This document shows, in pieces, positions 61,468-64,000 of a stretch of 64,000 nucleotides of DNA (position 1 is its first letter; each line of letters opens with the position of its first letter). The stretch is from Xanthomonas hortorum pv. pelargonii (GTDB lineage Bacteria > Pseudomonadota > Gammaproteobacteria > Xanthomonadales > Xanthomonadaceae), in assembly GCF_024499015.1 (NCBI RefSeq), contig NZ_CP098604.1, positions 4,402,001 to 4,466,000 on the forward strand, written 5' to 3'. The notes under the pieces are model-generated. The model searched no databases, was not told the origin of the DNA, and worked only from the letters and a program-made list of their open reading frames with translations. A program made the position numbers and the translations under genes.

Positions 61468-63050
61468 GTGCAGCCGCAGCCACCGGCCCGCGTGCCGGCG
61501 GCAGCGCCCAACGCGAGAAGGCCGAACCGGGCGCGTGGCTGGCGGTACTGGCCGGCACCATCGGCTCGTTCATGGCGACGCTGGATATCTCCATCGTCAA
61601 CGCGGCGCTGCCCACCATCCAGGGCGAAGTCGGCGCCAGCGGCACCGAAGGCACCTGGATTTCCACCGCGTATCTGGTGGCCGAGATCATCATGATCCCG
61701 CTCACAGGCTGGTTCGTCCGCACGCTGGGCCTGCGCAACTTCCTGCTGATCTGCGCGGTGATGTTCACTGCGTTCTCGGTGGTGTGCGGTTTGTCGACCT
61801 CGTTGACGATGATGATCATCGGCCGCGTCGGGCAGGGCCTGGCCGGCGGTGCGTTGATTCCCACCGCGCTGACCATCGTCGCCACGCGTCTGCCGCCGAG
61901 CCAGCAGACCATGGGCACCGCCTTGTTCGGCATGACCGTGATCATGGGCCCGGTGATCGGCCCGCTGCTGGGCGGCTGGCTCACCGAAAACGTCAGCTGG
62001 CACTACGCGTTCTTCATCAACGTGCCGATCTGCGTGGGCCTGGTGGCCTTGTTGCTGCTCGGGTTGAAGCATGAAAAAGGCGATTGGGCGGGCCTGCTCG
62101 ATGCCGACTGGTTGGGCATCTACGGCCTCACCGCCGGCCTGGGCGGGCTCACCGTGGTGCTGGAAGAAGGCCAGCGCGAGCGCTGGTTCGAATCCAGCGA
62201 GATCAACATGCTGAGCCTGATCTCCCTGAGCGGATTCATCGCCTTGGTGATCACCCAGTTCCGCCGCCGGCCGCCAGTGATCCACTTGTCGTTGTTGCTG
62301 CATCGCAGCTTCGGCGCGGTGTTCGTCATGATCATGGCGGTGGGCATGATCCTGTTCGGTGTCATGTACATGATTCCGCAGTTTCTGGCGGTGATCTCCG
62401 GCTACAACACCGAGCAGGCCGGTTACGTGCTGCTGCTGTCCGGTCTGCCGACCGTGCTGCTGATGCCGATGATGCCCAAGCTGCTGGAAGTGGTGGATGT
62501 GCGCATTCTGGTGATCGCCGGGCTGATCTGTTTTGCCGCGGCCTGTTTCGTCAATCTGTCGCTGACTGCCGACACCGTGGGCATGCATTTTGTCGCCGGC
62601 CAGTTGCTGCAGGGCTGCGGGTTGGCGCTGGCGATGATGTCGTTGAATCAGGCCGCGATTTCGTCGGTGCCGCCCGAGCTGGCCGGCGATGCATCGGGCT
62701 TATTCAACGCCGGCCGCAACCTGGGCGGCTCGGTGGGCCTGGCGCTGATCTCCACGTTTCAGGAGCGCCGCATGACCTTCCATACCGAAACCATCGGCAG
62801 CGCGATCACCGCCAACGCCTCGCGCGCGCAGGAGTTCCTGTCAGGTCTGGGCGCGCAGATGCAGGGCAGCGCCGGTGCGGAGGCCGCGATCCGCTCGATC
62901 GCGCAGCTGGCGCGCCTGGTGCAGCAGCAGGCGCTGGTGATGACCTATAGCGATCTGTTCTGGATCTTCGGCGTGATCGTGGTCTGCACGATTCCGCTGG
63001 CCTTTTTGCTCAAGCCGTTACCCAAGGGGGCGCACCTTGCAATGCACTGA
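61464..63050 (+). CDS. emrB: EmrB-type MFS drug exporter (DHA2, 14 helices)
   Basis: 528 residues. EmrB signatures: FMATLDISIVNAALPTIQGEVGASGTEGTWISTAYLVAEIIMIPLTGWF, VIMGPVIGPLLGGWLTENVSWHYAFFINVPI (TM5 motif C), and GLFNAGRNLGGSVGLALISTF. It forms a tripartite pump with EmrA and the following outer-membrane factor, and exports hydrophobic toxins. The ATG overlaps the emrA stop; the outer-membrane gene begins 4 bp after its stop. Confidence 0.94.
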   Translation: MSAAAATGPRAGGSAQREKAEPGAWLAVLAGTIGSFMATLDISIVNAALPTIQGEVGASGTEGTWISTAYLVAEIIMIPLTGWFVRTLGLRNFLLICAVMFTAFSVVCGLSTSLTMMIIGRVGQGLAGGALIPTALTIVATRLPPSQQTMGTALFGMTVIMGPVIGPLLGGWLTENVSWHYAFFINVPICVGLVALLLLGLKHEKGDWAGLLDADWLGIYGLTAGLGGLTVVLEEGQRERWFESSEINMLSLISLSGFIALVITQFRRRPPVIHLSLLLHRSFGAVFVMIMAVGMILFGVMYMIPQFLAVISGYNTEQAGYVLLLSGLPTVLLMPMMPKLLEVVDVRILVIAGLICFAAACFVNLSLTADTVGMHFVAGQLLQGCGLALAMMSLNQAAISSVPPELAGDASGLFNAGRNLGGSVGLALISTFQERRMTFHTETIGSAITANASRAQEFLSGLGAQMQGSAGAEAAIRSIAQLARLVQQQALVMTYSDLFWIFGVIVVCTIPLAFLLKPLPKGAHLAMH

Positions 63051-63054
63051 TTCC

Positions 63055-64000
63055 ATGCGCCTGATCCGCATGCCGCTGGCAGCCGCGCTGAGCGCGGTGC
63101 TGCTCGGCGGCTGCATGCTCGGCCCCAACTACACCAAGGCGCCGGTCGTGGCCGATGCGGCCATGCAGGCGCCGGCATTGCATCGCGCCAGTGGCGCCGA
63201 GGTGGTCGCCGCTGCGCCGTTGAATCACTGGTGGGAGGAGCTGCACGATCCGATGCTCACCCAACTGGTCACCCAGGCGTTGGCCGACAGCCCCAATCTG
63301 CGTGCTGCGCAGGCGCGGCTGTTGGCTAACCGCGCACTGGCACGCCAGCGTCGCGCCGAGCGTCTGCCCAAGCTCAATGCCAGCGCGTTGTACGCGTATG
63401 CCGAGCCGCCGCAGACCATCGTCGATACGCTCGGCAACTTGCAGAATGGCCAGAACAGCCAGCCGCCGGCCGCAGGCAGCGAAGAGGCGAGCCTGGACAA
63501 GACCCAGATCTACAGCGTCGGCTTCGATGCCAGCTGGGAGCTGGATCTGTTCGGCCGCCGCCGTCGCGCCGCCGAAGGTGCGCTGGCACAGGCGCAAGCC
63601 TCCGAAGCCGAGCTGGCCGATGCGCAGGTGCAGCTGGCTGCCGAAGTCGGGCAGGTCTATCTCAACTACCGCGGGCTGCAGGCGCGTCTGGCCATTGCCG
63701 ACGCCAACCTCGACAAGATCGGGCAGACGCTGCGGCTGACCCAGCAGCGCCGCGAACAAGGCGCTGCTTCGGATCTGCAGGTCGAGCAGATCGCCACGCA
63801 AGTGCAGCAGCAACAGGCGCAACGCCTGCCGCTGGACATGCAATCGCAGGAGGCATTGGACCAGCTGGCGTTGATGGTCGGGCGCGAGCCCGGTGCACTG
63901 GATACGCAATTGAGCACAGCGCAGCCGTTGCCGATGTTGCCCACCCAGGTGCGTGTGGACGATGCCGGTGCGTTGATCCGTCGCCGCCCCGACGTGCGCA
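63055..64000 (+). CDS. Outer-membrane factor lipoprotein (NodT/OprM family), truncated by the window end
   Basis: The first 315 codons of an OMF from ATG 63055 (MRLIRMPLAAALSAVLLGGC, lipobox Cys20). A TTG at 63037 is a possible longer start. The mature start GPNYTKAP and NHWWEELHDPMLTQLVTQALADSPNLRAAQARL are typical, as are SWELDLFGRRRRAAEGA and VYLNYRGLQARLAIA. It continues beyond the window. Third gene of the emrA-emrB operon, giving the exit channel. Confidence 0.93.
   Translation, partial: MRLIRMPLAAALSAVLLGGCMLGPNYTKAPVVADAAMQAPALHRASGAEVVAAAPLNHWWEELHDPMLTQLVTQALADSPNLRAAQARLLANRALARQRRAERLPKLNASALYAYAEPPQTIVDTLGNLQNGQNSQPPAAGSEEASLDKTQIYSVGFDASWELDLFGRRRRAAEGALAQAQASEAELADAQVQLAAEVGQVYLNYRGLQARLAIADANLDKIGQTLRLTQQRREQGAASDLQVEQIATQVQQQQAQRLPLDMQSQEALDQLALMVGREPGALDTQLSTAQPLPMLPTQVRVDDAGALIRRRPDVR

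Overview
The window looks like chromosome of a Xanthomonas species (gamma-proteobacteria, X. campestris/citri group). The evidence is the high G+C coding sequence, the fused fructose PTS (fruB-fruK-fruA) beside an OprB porin, the very large 180-kDa-type NAD-glutamate dehydrogenase, dense c-di-GMP signalling genes, and short palindromic repeats built on GTAGGAGCGC that are common in this group. This is inference from gene content; no database search was run.

Layout. 1-1641: tail of an unrecognised protein and a coiled-coil membrane protein, fused by a one-base loss in a G run. 1879-9859: fructose uptake island (oprB, fruA, fruK, fruB leftward; fruR rightward) with a perfect FruR-type operator. 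10174-15336: RND efflux operon (TetR regulator, acrA, acrB). 15625-20634: NAD-glutamate dehydrogenase. 21325-27672: redox cluster (old yellow enzyme, SDRs, two MDR oxidoreductases) around a divergent TetR regulator. 27733-29163: MFS drug exporter. 29584-34704: hybrid histidine kinase with an HD-GYP response regulator. 34912-37236: DUF445 protein and a ParB-like protein. 37402-40531: Upf1/DNA2-like helicase broken by two single-base losses. 40592-41944: omega-aminotransferase. 42353-47494: OFA-type transporter, FdhD, FdhF/YdeP-type molybdoenzyme and a small HTH-like protein. 48870-51562: MHS-type transporter and a diguanylate cyclase. 52108-60067: polyamine catabolism (puuB, two puuA paralogues, puuD, spuC, a PotF-like binding protein). 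60265-64000: EmrA-EmrB-outer-membrane-factor exporter, cut by the window end.

The most unusual structure is a family of about 100-bp elements (nine full copies and one partial) in three intergenic places: 20.7-21.1 kb, 47.6-48.7 kb and 51.8-52.0 kb. Each has a long closing stem, an inner perfect hairpin and a nearly invariant third arm. There are two subtypes with different but internally complementary closing stems, and compensatory base changes also occur between copies. This argues for selection on a folded RNA or single-stranded DNA. They usually sit as back-to-back pairs of opposite subtype, and the family is the best candidate here for an undescribed system.

Several genes carry apparent reading-frame lesions: the poly-Gly gene, the helicase (twice), the acrA tail and the start of one SDR. 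Several lie in homopolymer runs, so sequencing error must be excluded before calling them pseudogenes.
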